DNA of 64,000 nucleotides, taken from positions 15,706,931 to 15,770,930 of the forward strand of contig CM064670.1 in the NCBI GenBank assembly GCA_032717465.1. The letters are read 5' to 3'. The stretch is from Coenobita brevimanus (taxonomy: Eukaryota > Arthropoda > Malacostraca > Decapoda > Coenobitidae). Below are positions 12,560 to 22,934 of this stretch, in pieces (position 1 is the first letter of the stretch; the number at the start of each line of letters is the position of its first letter). Made by a program: the position numbers and the translations under genes. The notes under the pieces are model-generated. The model was not told the DNA's origin. It made no database searches and saw nothing but the letters and a program-made list of their open reading frames with translations.

Positions 12560-13383
12560 TAATCCTACTCTTGGGGAGGGGGGGTGAAGAAATTATTTAC
12601 GGGAGAGGGCGACCCCCGGGGTCCCACTCTGGCCAAAACATGGACCGGGTGAGGTGTACCACTGTACAAAGAAAAAGAAACTGGCCATGCATACCGATGT
12701 TGTTCATGAACTCCTCCTTCCATTTGGGGTGCTTCCCCTGCTGCTTTCATCCTGTCTAAATCCTGGTCACCTCTGCCAAAAATTTCAATTACCTAGAAGA
12801 GAATACTATGATCATGCATAGCAGCATTGCCCAGGATCCCAGACACTTATCCTCGAGCGGGGTGGTCCTTGTGGGTCTCACCCAGTCTAAAACCTGGTTC
12901 AGGTGGGGGTCAATCACTTTGCAATATATTGCCTCCTGTTCAAGGCAGTAGAGTCCCACCATACCTAACACTTGGTCTGGGTGGAGGTCTACCACCTCTG
13001 TGCAAGTATCTTTTTTCCAAGAAAAAAAAAAAAAGAATTATGGTCATGCATATCGACATTACCTAGGACCCCAGAAAGCCATCACCCTTCGTTGTTGGAT
13101 GGCTTTTGGGAAACCCACCCTTCTTAAAACTTGGTCAAGGACTCAAAGTGATGGCCTGCCCTGTGCAAAATTCCCTTTCTTTTAGGTAAAAGAATTTGCC
13201 ATGCACACCGGTACTGTCTGGGACCCCTGGAGTAAAAACTGTCATGTCCTCCATCCCCACCAGACTGGTCCCTTCATGGCGAGTGGAGAAGTCTCAGCCT
13301 GCCTAATTTCTGGTCCAGGTGGCGGTCTTCTCACTTTGCAAAAATTTTTATGATCCTAGGTGATAATAATAATAATGATGATG

Positions 13384-13424
<41 letters not shown>

Positions 13425-13620
13425 TATTATTATTATTATTATAATAATAATAATTATAATCATAATAACAAAAATAATAATAATAATAAAGCTCTGGCCG
13501 GACAAAACGACATTGGGCAGGAGCTCTCGGAAGTCCCACCCTTTCCAAGACCTGGTCCAGGAGGATGTCTTCCATTGTCTAAATTTTGTTTTCTTAGATA
13601 AAATACTCTCCTCCCCATAA
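12560..13620 (+). repeat. Diverged tandem repeat region
   Basis: A recurring module pairs a TAAAACCTGGTC-AGGTGG block (12757, 12889, 12965, 13125, 13301 and 13545, by eye) with TTATGGTCATGCATA-CGACAT and AGGACCCCAGA blocks. Spacing varies from about 75 to 245 bp, so units have been deleted or interrupted. The open frames are by-products of the repeats. A trinucleotide array at 13363-13490 interrupts it. Confidence 0.6.
13363..13490. repeat. (AAT)n / (ATT)n microsatellite with strand switch
   Basis: AAT units run to about 13420, switch to ATT units (13422-13440), then return to AAT. The inverted arrangement could form a hairpin. Confidence 0.9.
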
Positions 13621-14167
13621 CACTTGGACCGCCTTCTTCAAAAGGGTAGTGTTACGCAGTACGTAACTGTATTTAGCCGTCCCTGTTGGTGCGGCAAAAA
13701 AAAAAAAAAAAAAAAAAATGATTAAGAAATTGTACCTTGCGTAACCAAGTTTAAATGTTTCAGAAAGAACCAGAGCCAAGACAAGATTCCACACGACTCT
13801 TCCCTGTAGAAGCACATCACATTTACGAAAAGCATTATGTTTGTAAATCCCGGCTCTTGTGTACTCTCGCTACTGTGTGTTTCTTCGCAAAGTCAGTCCG
13901 AGGAGAGTGACGCCATTAAGATATCTCCCGTAACACCAAATAAATTCCTCTTCTTCAGGCTGGTCAGACTTTTGGACACAGTTTGTTTTTCCCTTGTCCT
14001 TGTTCACCCAACAGTACAAATGGGGACTTGGCAAAAATTAAATGTCTGCTTCGGCGACCATCGTGCAGTCACTTGGTATAAATCTTATCCCCTTCCTCCT
14101 CCTCCTCCTCCTCCTGTTTGTTCTTCTTATAAAATATCTGAGTGTCATTTGCCCGTGGGAATCCCTA

Positions 14168-14203
<36 letters not shown>

Positions 14204-14680
14204 CTAATCTGGCTACATCGCTTTGTTCAATACATGCCCAGTCTATGGCGAAGGACACAAGTATTCATTCCTTGTACTCGATAGTTATTACTTTTATATA
14301 TTAAGAAAAACATGTGAGAAAATTAGACTTTATATCACGTTTGTCTGAACCGTTTAAATGGGTTAATTACAGTCATATATTAACGTCTTCAATTAGATGA
14401 AACTTTTTATTTATTTATTCATTCTATTTACAATCCATAATTTTCACCTTTGGGTAAAACTCTTGCAGTATAGTGGTAAATGAAAATATACCTCATGTCC
14501 CAAGATAGGAAAGTTTCTCCAAGGCTTAATAATATTGTCTGTAACTAGCAACACTGTACAACATCGGATGGAACGGATAACAATTGTGTGTGAGAATGAA
14601 ATACTGTAGTTATGCCCCGTCTTTGACCCTCCCCGGAGTGAATTCTTTCTATATCTTTCTCTCCTCTATTTGTTTTAGCT
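13621..14680. other. Non-coding stretch with short simple repeats
   Basis: Holds a poly(A) run (about 13696-13718), a CCTCCT run near 14096-14114 and a (CA)n run at 14170-14200. The 155-codon open frame at 13837-14304 is built largely on the Pro and His-Thr codons of these repeats, and I do not accept it as a gene. Confidence 0.5.
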
Positions 14681-14838
14681 ATCGACCATTGGCCTCTCTC
14701 GTCCTGTCCCGTATTGCCTCATCTATCTCTACATCTCTAGTCCTGTATTGCTCTATCTATCTCTCGTCCAATCCTACAGTGCCTCACATCTCTCATCCTG
14801 TCCTGTATGGGTTTATCTATGTGCCTTCCAGCCCTTAA

Positions 14839-14885
<47 letters not shown>

Positions 14886-14990
14886 GTATTGCGTTATCTA
14901 CGTCCCTTCCAGTCCAGCATTGTCTCATCTATCTCTCGTCCAACACTTCATTGCCTCATCTATCGCCACTCTCAGCCACTCGTCCAGTCC
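14680..14990 (+). repeat. Degenerate minisatellite with (CT)n core
   Basis: A roughly 40-bp unit resembling GTCC-GTATTGCCTCATCTATC recurs about seven times with substitutions and is split by a pure CT run at 14846-14882. Confidence 0.65.
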
Positions 14991-15036
14991 GTCATTTACT
15001 GATCAGGAGCGTAGGGGTTCGGGGCAAAACCTTGCG

Positions 15037-15391
15037 GCCACTTTTGCTCGAAACATGTGATCGACAAGAGAAAACGAGGCTCAAGGATCCGACCAAAGTT
15101 CAGACTGTATTCTCTTCACCTTAACTTGACCCACAATTTCTTGTTTTTGCAGCTTATTCCATGTAGACCAGTGAGAGAATAAGACAATATTACTGCCCTA
15201 CATTCTTTCCTTAGCAGGTCTCCGTGATTAGCATCATATTCTAGCGCTAATCTATTGTTATAACTCACCATTCAAGATGGAGAGATGGCAGATCTAGGCC
15301 AGGTTGGAGTAAAATGAGTATAGAATTGCAGCAGTTTTAAACCGATGCTTCGTTTCGTTCTGTCGATTACATGTTTCGAGCGAGTGCGGTC
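15037..15391. mobile_element. Inverted-repeat element, family B, long copy
   Basis: The left arm (15037-15082: GCCACTTTTGCTCGAAACAT, GTGATCGACAAGAG) and right arm (about 15345-15391: TGTCGATTACATGTTTCGAG, CGAGTGCGGT) are imperfect inverted complements of about 45 bp. The same arms delimit a 141-bp copy at 53807-53947. Size, lack of coding and inverted ends indicate a MITE-like family. Confidence 0.65.
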
Positions 15392-15591
15392 TTATCCTTA
15401 CGGATAAAGAATCATTCCTTCCACTACGACCATTGGTTAACTACTCGAATGTGGGATTTTTTTTTTTTGTAGCTTACTCATGCCAACAGCAGATGATTTA
15501 CTCAGCTTAGGACAGGCAACTGCTACTGAAGGGGTTAGTTAAGGCTGTATCCTACCATTCCATTTCGAAAGTCATATTAATCTGAAGAAGA

Positions 15592-15856
15592 AGCGGTGCC
15601 AAGGCACAGCAAACCTGTCCCCAGCAGTCATTTTAGTGCTGACGTATAAACACAACAGGATATCTAGTCGAAGATGTCACATATCAAATCTGGAGTAAAT
15701 CGGGTGACGATTGACGATTTTATGCCCAACTGAAATTTTAGGCCCGACCCACCTGACACTGACCCCCAATACCGCTATACCGCTAATTAGAGGGTGACGC
15801 CCGTGATGTAATGAGACATGATATAGGATGTACATTTGAAAGGTGCACCTTTAGGT
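15592..15856 (+). repeat. Dispersed repeat R, left part (split by LINE)
   Basis: Matches 26826-27085 closely: GTGCCAAGGCAC, CAGTCATTTTAGTGCTGACG, CAGGATATCTAGTC and TTGACGATTTTATGCCCA. The match breaks exactly where the LINE fragment enters and resumes at 16186. Confidence 0.8.
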
Positions 15857-16185
15857 TGACGAATGAAGAAGTGAAGGAACGTTGTGGGGTGGATGTGGAT
15901 GTAGTTGAGAAGATTAGGAGAAATACACTGAGGTGGTTCGGACATATGGAGAGAATGGAGAATGAAAGACTGACTAAGAGGGTGTATGTATGTGAGGTGG
16001 AGGGAGGGAGAGGGAGGGGCAGACCGAGGATGATGTGGAGGGATGGAGTTGAGAGGTATATGAGAGAGGGGGGGGTGAGTTGGGGGGAGGGTTGTCAAAT
16101 GGAGGGTGACAGAGCGACTTGGAGGCGTTTTGTCTGCGGCCACCCTTTGCGGGATAAGGGCGTCGGGCTATAGATAGATAGATAG
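15857..16185 (+). mobile_element. 5'-truncated LINE, TAGA-tailed family, inserted in repeat R
   Basis: A 329-bp insertion flanked by near-identical 10-bp duplications ACCTTTAGGT (15847-15856) and ACCTTAAGGT (16186-16195). Its frame encodes RRNTLRWFGHMERMENERLT and GGRGRGRPRMMWRDGVERYM, a LINE C-terminal block, and ends with GGCCACCC-GCGGGATAAGGG and a TAGATAGATAG tail. The interrupted repeat matches an uninterrupted copy near 27068, so the insertion boundaries are well supported. Confidence 0.85.
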
Positions 16186-16392
16186 ACCTTAAGGTTTTGG
16201 TTTCATGTTGATATGACGAATTTGAAAGGAGGTATGGCGTAAAAATGGTTTTTAAAAAACATTCTTTGGGCCTACAGCCTAGGCCTTGGCCCAGTTTGAC
16301 TCAGAATTTAATCAGATGATCAGAAGGTCATAGCCCATCATCCCTGTAATTTTCGTCAAAATCGCATCCGTAGTTTTCGCGTAATGTTGTTA

Positions 16393-16441
<49 letters not shown>

Positions 16442-16510
16442 CAGACAAACAAACAGACAAACCGAGAAAAAACAATACCCGTCCTTGAGCCTCTCCAGGG
16501 CGGGGGGGAG
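16186..16510 (+). repeat. Dispersed repeat R, right part
   Basis: Continues repeat R after the LINE: TTTTGGTTTCATGTTGATAT, TAGCCCATCATCCCTGTAAT, a GACA array (16396-16439) and CAATACCCGTC-CGAGCC. The equivalent region of the other copy is 27076-27350, where the tetranucleotide array is shorter and interrupted. Confidence 0.75.
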
Positions 16511-16834
16511 GATAATGAAATTGTCTGGGAATGGTTACGACTATTAAGTACGTCATCGGCTTGAAAGGATTAATTTGAATTTTCCTCTGGTCTACTTCAT
16601 TCCAAGGACCTCTTTGATAATTTACTGATGATATAACTAGACGTTTTGTTTATCCATTTATTTACTTATTTATTTCTTAACTCAGTACTGAAGTGCTTCA
16701 CGAAGGCTTTAAACCATCTATTAAAAAAAAAAAACTGCCTTGAACTTAACAAATGCGTCTTCAGCTAGCAAATAAATCATTAAATACAAAAGCAAATAAA
16801 ATACAAACGACGTCTCCAGGCTAATGGGGTGAAG

Positions 16835-17115
16835 CTGAATGAAATCTTCTAAAGGCAGCAATAATAAACTAAATCCTGGCATCATCGCAGTGAAAGAGTT
16901 ACGTCTTCCAATCCTGTGTCGTGTTTTATACTCTGTTCCTGCCATCTCCAGACGATTATACTCACCACAGGATGGACATTTCGAAGTGGAGGGGGTTTGA
17001 CACATGGCTTCCATCAATCCTCTCACTGTACAAAATTTTTAAGCTGAATAAAATCGTCTGAATGTACCGTAGTGCAGGTAAATTAGGACTATTGTGGTGA
17101 GGGAGTTAGAGGTTT
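16835..17115. repeat. Palindromic repeat family A, arm plus full copy
   Basis: One arm (16835-16895: GAAGCTGAATGAAATCTTCT, GGCAGCAATAATAAA) is followed by a complete copy. The copy's left arm (16905-17000) has CCAGACGATTATACTC and TTTCGAAGTGGAGGGGG; its right arm (17030-17115) has AAGCTGAATAAAATCGTCTG and GTGAGGGAGTTAG. The arms are imperfect inverted complements. Confidence 0.7.
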
Positions 17116-17276
17116 GAAAACAGTCGCGGATTGTCTTTTTTCTTCTTTCTCCTTTATTTGTTTATTTATTTATTTATTTTTTTAAGTTTCCTTCTCCCAC
17201 CCATGGACGATTTACAGGGTGGTTCATATATAGCACTCCTCTTCCACTCTGATGAAGGTTTCTCGTGTGTCGCGGG

Positions 17277-17813
17277 TATAGGACTACATAATAGATAGAT
17301 AGATAAATAGATAGATAGAGAGACAGATAGAAGCAGGAAGTCAAATGATGAGAAGGTGTTGTGTTTGCGAGAAGCGAGCAGCGCTAAACGCTTACACGGG
17401 GGAAAGCTGACGACAGCGGCCAGTAAGGAGATGATTCAGTTAGCTGTCAGCAGTCCTCTCGTGAGAAAGTTCTGTTGCCATGAGGAAGATACGTGACACA
17501 CACACCCTACTACACGAGATTTTAGGAAAGAGAGTTTAGAAGGAGACAAGCGACCCTAGAGAGAGGTCGAGACGGAGATTAGCTTTAGAACAGAGAGAGA
17601 GAGAGATAGCGAGACAGGGAGGTAGCTACCCAGGACTTATACTATTATACCTGTTTAATATTTCCAAGACAAATAAAAATAGTCCCATACTATTCTTTAC
17701 CTCTCCCGTCACTACATGACATCTGGTGGGGAAACTACTACAAGATATAAAAGCCGCTCGACCACAAGTCTAAAATATACTTCTCTACAATTAACTACAA
17801 AGTCTTTATGACA
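17277..17813 (+). mobile_element. 5' LTR of pol-less LTR element
   Basis: 537 bp identical to 22394-22934 except for a 4-bp GA-repeat indel near 17591-17606. The flank CGGG (17273-17276) recurs right after the 3' copy (22935-22938), a candidate 4-bp target duplication. The repeat ends ..TTATGACA; the first bases TATAGG are not the usual TG. An alternative canonical start is TGTCG (17268; 22358 in the other copy), which would require a short indel between the copies. A TATAAAA box is at 17746-17752 and an AATAAA lies near 17673. Confidence 0.88.
17746..17752 (+). promoter_or_regulatory. LTR TATA box
   Basis: TATAAAA lies about 60 bp before the LTR end, with an AATAAA roughly 70 bp further upstream. 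It is repeated at 22867-22873 in the 3' LTR. It probably starts the element's genomic RNA. Confidence 0.55.
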
Positions 17814-17832
17814 TTTGGTAGCAGCGAACGTA
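17814..17832 (+). other. Primer-binding-site candidate
   Basis: TTTGGTAGCAGCGAACG begins at the LTR edge and contains the TGG expected to pair with a tRNA CCA end. The priming tRNA is not identified. Confidence 0.5.
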
Positions 17833-18802
17833 TACGAACCTCGTCTACGAATCAACATTAAATTCCTACAAAATATCAAGATTGACAACAACCAACAATA
17901 TCAGCTCCTGCCCCCTCCGTCTCCCAGATCATTACGCTGATGCAGAGGTCAAGAGATCACTCGACGCCTTGCAAGTAGCTTAACGACAAACCAGCAAATC
18001 TGCGGACATCGTCTCCGAATTAAAAGCAAATTTCTACAAAAGCAACCGAGACTACAAGGTTAGCTTCAGTTCTACAAAGTCTACAGCCATCTACAATCAA
18101 CTACAATTAACAACTCTACGTCGTCTGTATAATCTTCTACACGCACCTACAAGTAGCGGCAGTCTTCATCCCACAACGAATAAATCACTAGAGAAAAGGA
18201 CAGAGAAAACTTCCACATAGAATAAAGGGAACAAACAAACGAAGAGTGAGGCACGATTTACAACTCATCTTACTCACTCGTCTTCACTCAAGTTACTCAT
18301 CGCTACTCATTCACTCACCACAGCTACCAGTGTGGGAAGCCGACGTCACCATGTGCTGAGATGACATCACAACGCGAGTCTGCCATGCCAAGCAACGTGT
18401 GACGGACACCAGGCACTTCTCACCCACTACTCATTACTCATTATTCACATAGCTCCTACTCATATTCACTTATTTTCACAGTTAAGTTGGAAATTCGACG
18501 TTCTATGTTGAGGTTTGCCTGGGACAGCCGTTAACCACTACATATACCAGGCCATGGAGTTTCCTGAGTAATATCGTCCATCAACACACCACTAGAATTA
18601 TCAAGAGATCTTCAATCAAACCTGTATTTTCTTCCGAGATCGACTTTTGTATCGACACACCTCTACGATCTGTATCAAGTGGGTAAAATTATACTTGCTC
18701 ATTTCTTCTCAGTGCTAAAATTAGCTATATTCAACTTATTTAATCATCTAGTTTGCTAGGACATAAATAAACAAGAGGCGTATTTCATAACATCATATCT
18801 TA
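17833..18802 (+). other. Leader of the LTR element
   Basis: About 970 bp without long ORFs between the primer site and gag, rich in CTACAA and ACTCA-type short repeats. An unusually long untranslated leader is common in this kind of element and may carry packaging signals (inference). Confidence 0.5.
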
Positions 18803-19520
18803 ATGACAGGAATATTTTCGCAACCACCCACGTTAATACCAGATGACACACAAATTGCCACAACATCAGACTCACAATTAAGAGACAGCCCACCCATTGT
18901 ACAACCCACACCACACGTTATAGATAAGGAAACAAATACGGGAGTTTCGGATGATGAGTGGGAAACCCCTTCTGACGTTGAGAGTATCGACTTCGCAGCT
19001 GCCTTAAATACGTATGCCAATATACTTAACAGGGTTCACCGGTCCGGTCATACATATTCTACCATTCCCTCACATAACGATAAACTCGTACAAGTTGAAT
19101 TAACAGGGCAATCATTAAATATGAATCAAGAAACAAATACTGCTGATCTAAACCACACCTCACGTTTTTGTGTATCACGAGGATAAGACTGCCCCAAAAT
19201 TCTCTGGCACAGACAAGGATCGCATTGATGTCATTTCATTAATCAGTCAGTGCGAACAAATGTTCATCAAGCGCCACATACTAGATGAACAAGAGAAAAT
19301 TGCTATTTTTTCATCTTGCATAAGCCAGGAAAGATGTCCAGCAAGCAATTTATTGCGCTCCGATAAGCTACATCGTGCTAGGACATATGATGAATTTAAA
19401 ACTGAATTTCTGAAGAAATTTTCTGGAGGTATGAACTTCTTGCCAGGTATAATTCCAGAATTACATAAAATTGTAGATCTTGTAAGGAGCACACTACAAA
19501 CCATGTGCTCAGTGAAATAA
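18803..19520 (+). pseudogene. gag-like region, frameshifted
   Basis: An ATG at 18803 opens a 127-codon frame that stops at 19186. An overlapping frame (19170-19520) continues with a segment resembling the gag of LTR elements (KFSG, LISQCEQMF, a helical YDEFKTEFLKKF block). A third frame then takes over from about 19505. Two frame changes separate the start from the zinc-knuckle part, so this copy cannot make a complete Gag without frameshifting. The mutations could also be programmed shift sites, but I see no clear slippery sequence. Confidence 0.65.
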
Positions 19521-20821
19521 CTGCTGATGTCTCCACAATCAAGAGAACCCTATTAGCTACTCTGGAGAATTCTAAGTGGATAACAGATGATGGAAAGATG
19601 TCCCCAGACCTCGTCGTGGACATCATTGGTTATGTAGCTGCCTTGTGTAAATTACCTGATAGAACCCTTAAGATCGCCAAAACAATCGCGTACATCCCTG
19701 GAATGTGCTTACTAGACTTAATGAACGAGGTAGAGATGCAGTGCAGTAAAGCAGGTGTGGTCGACACACATGCACATTCTGGTAGAATCAGGGTACCTGA
19801 GACAGTATCAGCTGTGAAAACATCAACACCGACCCCAAACAGAGAACAAAATCGATCGCGACCTGAAATGAGGCAGCCCAAACAAGCAAAGACGCCTAGA
19901 CCTCGTTCCCACACGCCTTCCTACAGGCAGTTTCATAAGTTTTCGCGCAGCCCGAGCAGGTCTCGCGCTATAAACAACACTTTTTATGGGAAATCACCTC
20001 GTAGGTCACAGTCAAGGGATAGGTCCATTCTGTGTCATTACTGTGCAAAACCAGGACACACAAGGTATGAATGCTTTATCAAGGCAAAAGAGGATAATCA
20101 AAAGACACAAGGGTTTGGTCCTTACTGTAGGCATCATAGATACCAAGGGCACTGGACTAGTGATTGCAAAACAGTAGAAAAAATTGTCTATGTTCAAATC
20201 GGGGGAAGACCAAGTCATGACAAAAAACGAACAAACATAAAAAAGAACAAGGTTAAACTTCACATAGGAGGCATGTTGGGAAATGAGTGTATCTTGATAC
20301 CAGCTGTATGTGAGGATCAAAACGTTTCCTTATTTTTAGATACAGGCTCTCCAGTGAACTTAATAACACATGAAGAACTAAATAGAATTCTTAAAAATAA
20401 AAAGAAAGTAACTTTTCTGGATGAAGCTGATTTAGAATTAAACACAGTAGATGGTCAAGAGATTACAGTAAAAGGTATGATAAGATTAAATCTCAGTTTC
20501 ACAGAAACTACAAGACCATTCTCTGCATTGTTCTATATCGTTGAAAACTTAGCAATTAAAGCTCATATGTTACTGGGCTTAAGATCCATGAGAACTGAGA
20601 ACATAACTATACTCCCACAAATGAATGGAATAGACTTTGATAATGAATTTATAGAGGAAATAACTTCAGAGCCCTCACCGATTGGTAGAAGAGAGCCAAA
20701 AAGAATTGGTAATATTAAAGGCTTAAACAAACATACACAAACAGATGAGTGTATAGATCCACTTACACCAGCAACCCCATCCTCCAGAATTAGTGACCCA
20801 GCTAACAGTACTGATTTATAA
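19505..20821 (+). CDS. Gag C-terminus, zinc knuckles and retropepsin-like protease
   Basis: An intact 438-codon frame. After an arginine/serine-rich basic region it has a CCHC knuckle, CHYCAKPGHTRYEC (residues about 177-190), and a second C-x2-H-x4-H-x4-C motif (about 208-221), expected to bind element RNA. The protease follows, with FLDTGSPVNLIT (active-site Asp about residue 279) and the flap and helix blocks ending near HMLLGLRSM. No RT, RNase H or integrase follows; the frame stops within 30 bp of the env-like frame. This identifies a deletion derivative of a gag-pol-env LTR element. The knuckle pattern and element order suggest Ty3/gypsy affinity (inference). Confidence 0.85.
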   Translation: MLSEITADVSTIKRTLLATLENSKWITDDGKMSPDLVVDIIGYVAALCKLPDRTLKIAKTIAYIPGMCLLDLMNEVEMQCSKAGVVDTHAHSGRIRVPETVSAVKTSTPTPNREQNRSRPEMRQPKQAKTPRPRSHTPSYRQFHKFSRSPSRSRAINNTFYGKSPRRSQSRDRSILCHYCAKPGHTRYECFIKAKEDNQKTQGFGPYCRHHRYQGHWTSDCKTVEKIVYVQIGGRPSHDKKRTNIKKNKVKLHIGGMLGNECILIPAVCEDQNVSLFLDTGSPVNLITHEELNRILKNKKKVTFLDEADLELNTVDGQEITVKGMIRLNLSFTETTRPFSALFYIVENLAIKAHMLLGLRSMRTENITILPQMNGIDFDNEFIEEITSEPSPIGRREPKRIGNIKGLNKHTQTDECIDPLTPATPSSRISDPANSTDL

Positions 20822-21938
20822 ATTTTTCCAGCACTTCTCCATCATCACAGAACATATTGACACGATTCTACTACAATTAGAGAACACTAGAGATCATTTC
20901 AGGGCACTTATGCAAGGAATTTCGAATGCTGGTGATGGCAAGATCACAAATGACTTACTCCCAGTTCATGAGCTACGTCAGATAGTTAGTCAAGGCATAC
21001 ATACACATAAATTGAAGCCATTGTTCCGCAGTAGGGAATTTATGCAATATTACCCGTACTTGGAAGCAACACTAACACCAACATCAGTGATAGTTCATGT
21101 ACCATTCATCACGGAAGACCTGTTCACAGTATACCAAATACACCCCTTCCCCTATAGAAACAACAACACTTTAGTCATCATCAACATCAACACAGACACC
21201 GAACTCATCATGGTCTCCAAGAGACGAGACACTGTCACTTTCGCAAGTGAGTCAACGATTGAGCGAAAGTGCCGCACATCCTTACATGCTGTTCATCTTT
21301 GTCCTGCGTACATTTTCACGTTTCAGCCTACTGATACGGTCCCTTGTGAAATGGCTATCATCAGCAATAACAATATTCATCATCATTGCAACTTCACTTT
21401 TGCTCCAGATAAACTTGTACACCATCAACGCATTGGACACTCGCAGTTTTTTTATTTCCCTCATAACACATCAGTTTACATAGTCTGTCCAGATATACCA
21501 CCATCTCATACATCAGCCTCAGGATTATACATAGCACCAGACTACTGTGCGGTATTTACACCATCCATGTCTACTTTTTCCACCATCAATCACTACGCCA
21601 TCCTCAATCATACACACAAACATTTCCACCCACTGCCTGATATGGACTTAAACATGAGCACAAGTATTAAGCTGACTTCACCTAAGTTTGAAACTATGCA
21701 GCTGATCAATGAAACAATGAAGCCCTGGGAAGATTTGAGTTTGAGTATGTTCAACCCATATTATGTGTATAGCCAAGCACCTTCTGTCTTCATAATTATC
21801 TGCATTGTGGTTGCAGTATTGCTGTTGGCCATGCACAGAATGCATGCAAGAATTGCTAATTTGGAGTCATTGTTTAGTGGGGGAGAGTTAACATCACAGT
21901 TAACCACCCTGAATGAAGTGTATATATTTTGTATATAG
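20793..21938 (+). CDS. Envelope-like protein, C-terminal part
   Basis: A 381-codon frame overlapping the protease frame by 29 bp. It begins with a heptad-like helical stretch, continues through a domain with spaced cysteines and histidines, and ends with a hydrophobic segment (about residues 330-347) and a short tail, matching the membrane-proximal half of insect errantivirus/baculovirus-F-type envelope proteins in layout. No signal peptide, furin-type site or fusion-peptide region is visible, so the N-terminal half is missing along with pol. The first residues read through former junction sequence and are probably not native. Assignment rests on layout rather than a database match. Confidence 0.6.
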   Translation: MTQLTVLIYKFFQHFSIITEHIDTILLQLENTRDHFRALMQGISNAGDGKITNDLLPVHELRQIVSQGIHTHKLKPLFRSREFMQYYPYLEATLTPTSVIVHVPFITEDLFTVYQIHPFPYRNNNTLVIININTDTELIMVSKRRDTVTFASESTIERKCRTSLHAVHLCPAYIFTFQPTDTVPCEMAIISNNNIHHHCNFTFAPDKLVHHQRIGHSQFFYFPHNTSVYIVCPDIPPSHTSASGLYIAPDYCAVFTPSMSTFSTINHYAILNHTHKHFHPLPDMDLNMSTSIKLTSPKFETMQLINETMKPWEDLSLSMFNPYYVYSQAPSVFIIICIVVAVLLLAMHRMHARIANLESLFSGGELTSQLTTLNEVYIFCI

Positions 21939-21962
21939 TATTAATTATATATATAAAAAAAA

Positions 21963-21996
<34 letters not shown>

Positions 21997-22393
21997 CAAA
22001 GAAGAATGACCCATATATGGCAGACCAGTACCATTATCTTTAAATGAAATATTAGTAACTCTTACAATACTCTTAATTTTAAACTATTTTTATTCTTGCA
22101 TGTATGCATTTCACTATAATAACCCAAGTACATACTGTATTACAGTTAAATAATTTACTTTAATGCATTTATTCCAATATGTATTCAACTTATTTAAAAT
22201 GTAATATTACTGAATAATCACTATTTACTATGCATAATATATGTATACAATATTCATACAATTATGTTACTTTACAATATTATGTATTTCACTTAATTAG
22301 CTTATAAGTTCATTATAATGTGTATGTAGTATGTATTAATATATTATAACTATTAAATGTCGATGGTACGTCATTTTCGCGCGGCCGAGCAAA
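21939..22393 (+). other. AT-rich 3' region of the LTR element
   Basis: Non-coding, strongly AT-rich, with an (AAT)n run at about 21964-21993. Just upstream, 21880-21889 reads GTGGGGGAGA followed by GTTAAC, which looks like a polypurine tract and gypsy-type LTR start. If so, the true 3' LTR would be about 1 kb and the 5' LTR truncated. The flanking CGGG argues for the shorter LTR. Confidence 0.45.
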
Positions 22394-22934
22394 TATAGGA
22401 CTACATAATAGATAGATAGATAAATAGATAGATAGAGAGACAGATAGAAGCAGGAAGTCAAATGATGAGAAGGTGTTGTGTTTGCGAGAAGCGAGCAGCG
22501 CTAAACGCTTACACGGGGGAAAGCTGACGACAGCGGCCAGTAAGGAGATGATTCAGTTAGCTGTCAGCAGTCCTCTCGTGAGAAAGTTCTGTTGCCATGA
22601 GGAAGATACGTGACACACACACCCTACTACACGAGATTTTAGGAAAGAGAGTTTAGAAGGAGACAAGCGACCCTAGAGAGAGGTCGAGACGGAGATTAGC
22701 TTTAGAACAGAGAGAGAGAGAGAGAGATAGCGAGACAGGGAGGTAGCTACCCAGGACTTATACTATTATACCTGTTTAATATTTCCAAGACAAATAAAAA
22801 TAGTCCCATACTATTCTTTACCTCTCCCGTCACTACATGACATCTGGTGGGGAAACTACTACAAGATATAAAAGCCGCTCGACCACAAGTCTAAAATATA
22901 CTTCTCTACAATTAACTACAAAGTCTTTATGACA
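22394..22934 (+). mobile_element. 3' LTR of pol-less LTR element
   Basis: 541 bp, identical to the 5' LTR apart from two extra GA units. Near-identity of LTRs, which are made identical at insertion, indicates a recent event. CGGG follows at 22935-22938. Confidence 0.88.

Noticed and set aside
13837..14304. 155-codon ORF
   Set aside because: Depends on CCT and CA simple repeats for a third of its length; no conserved segment.
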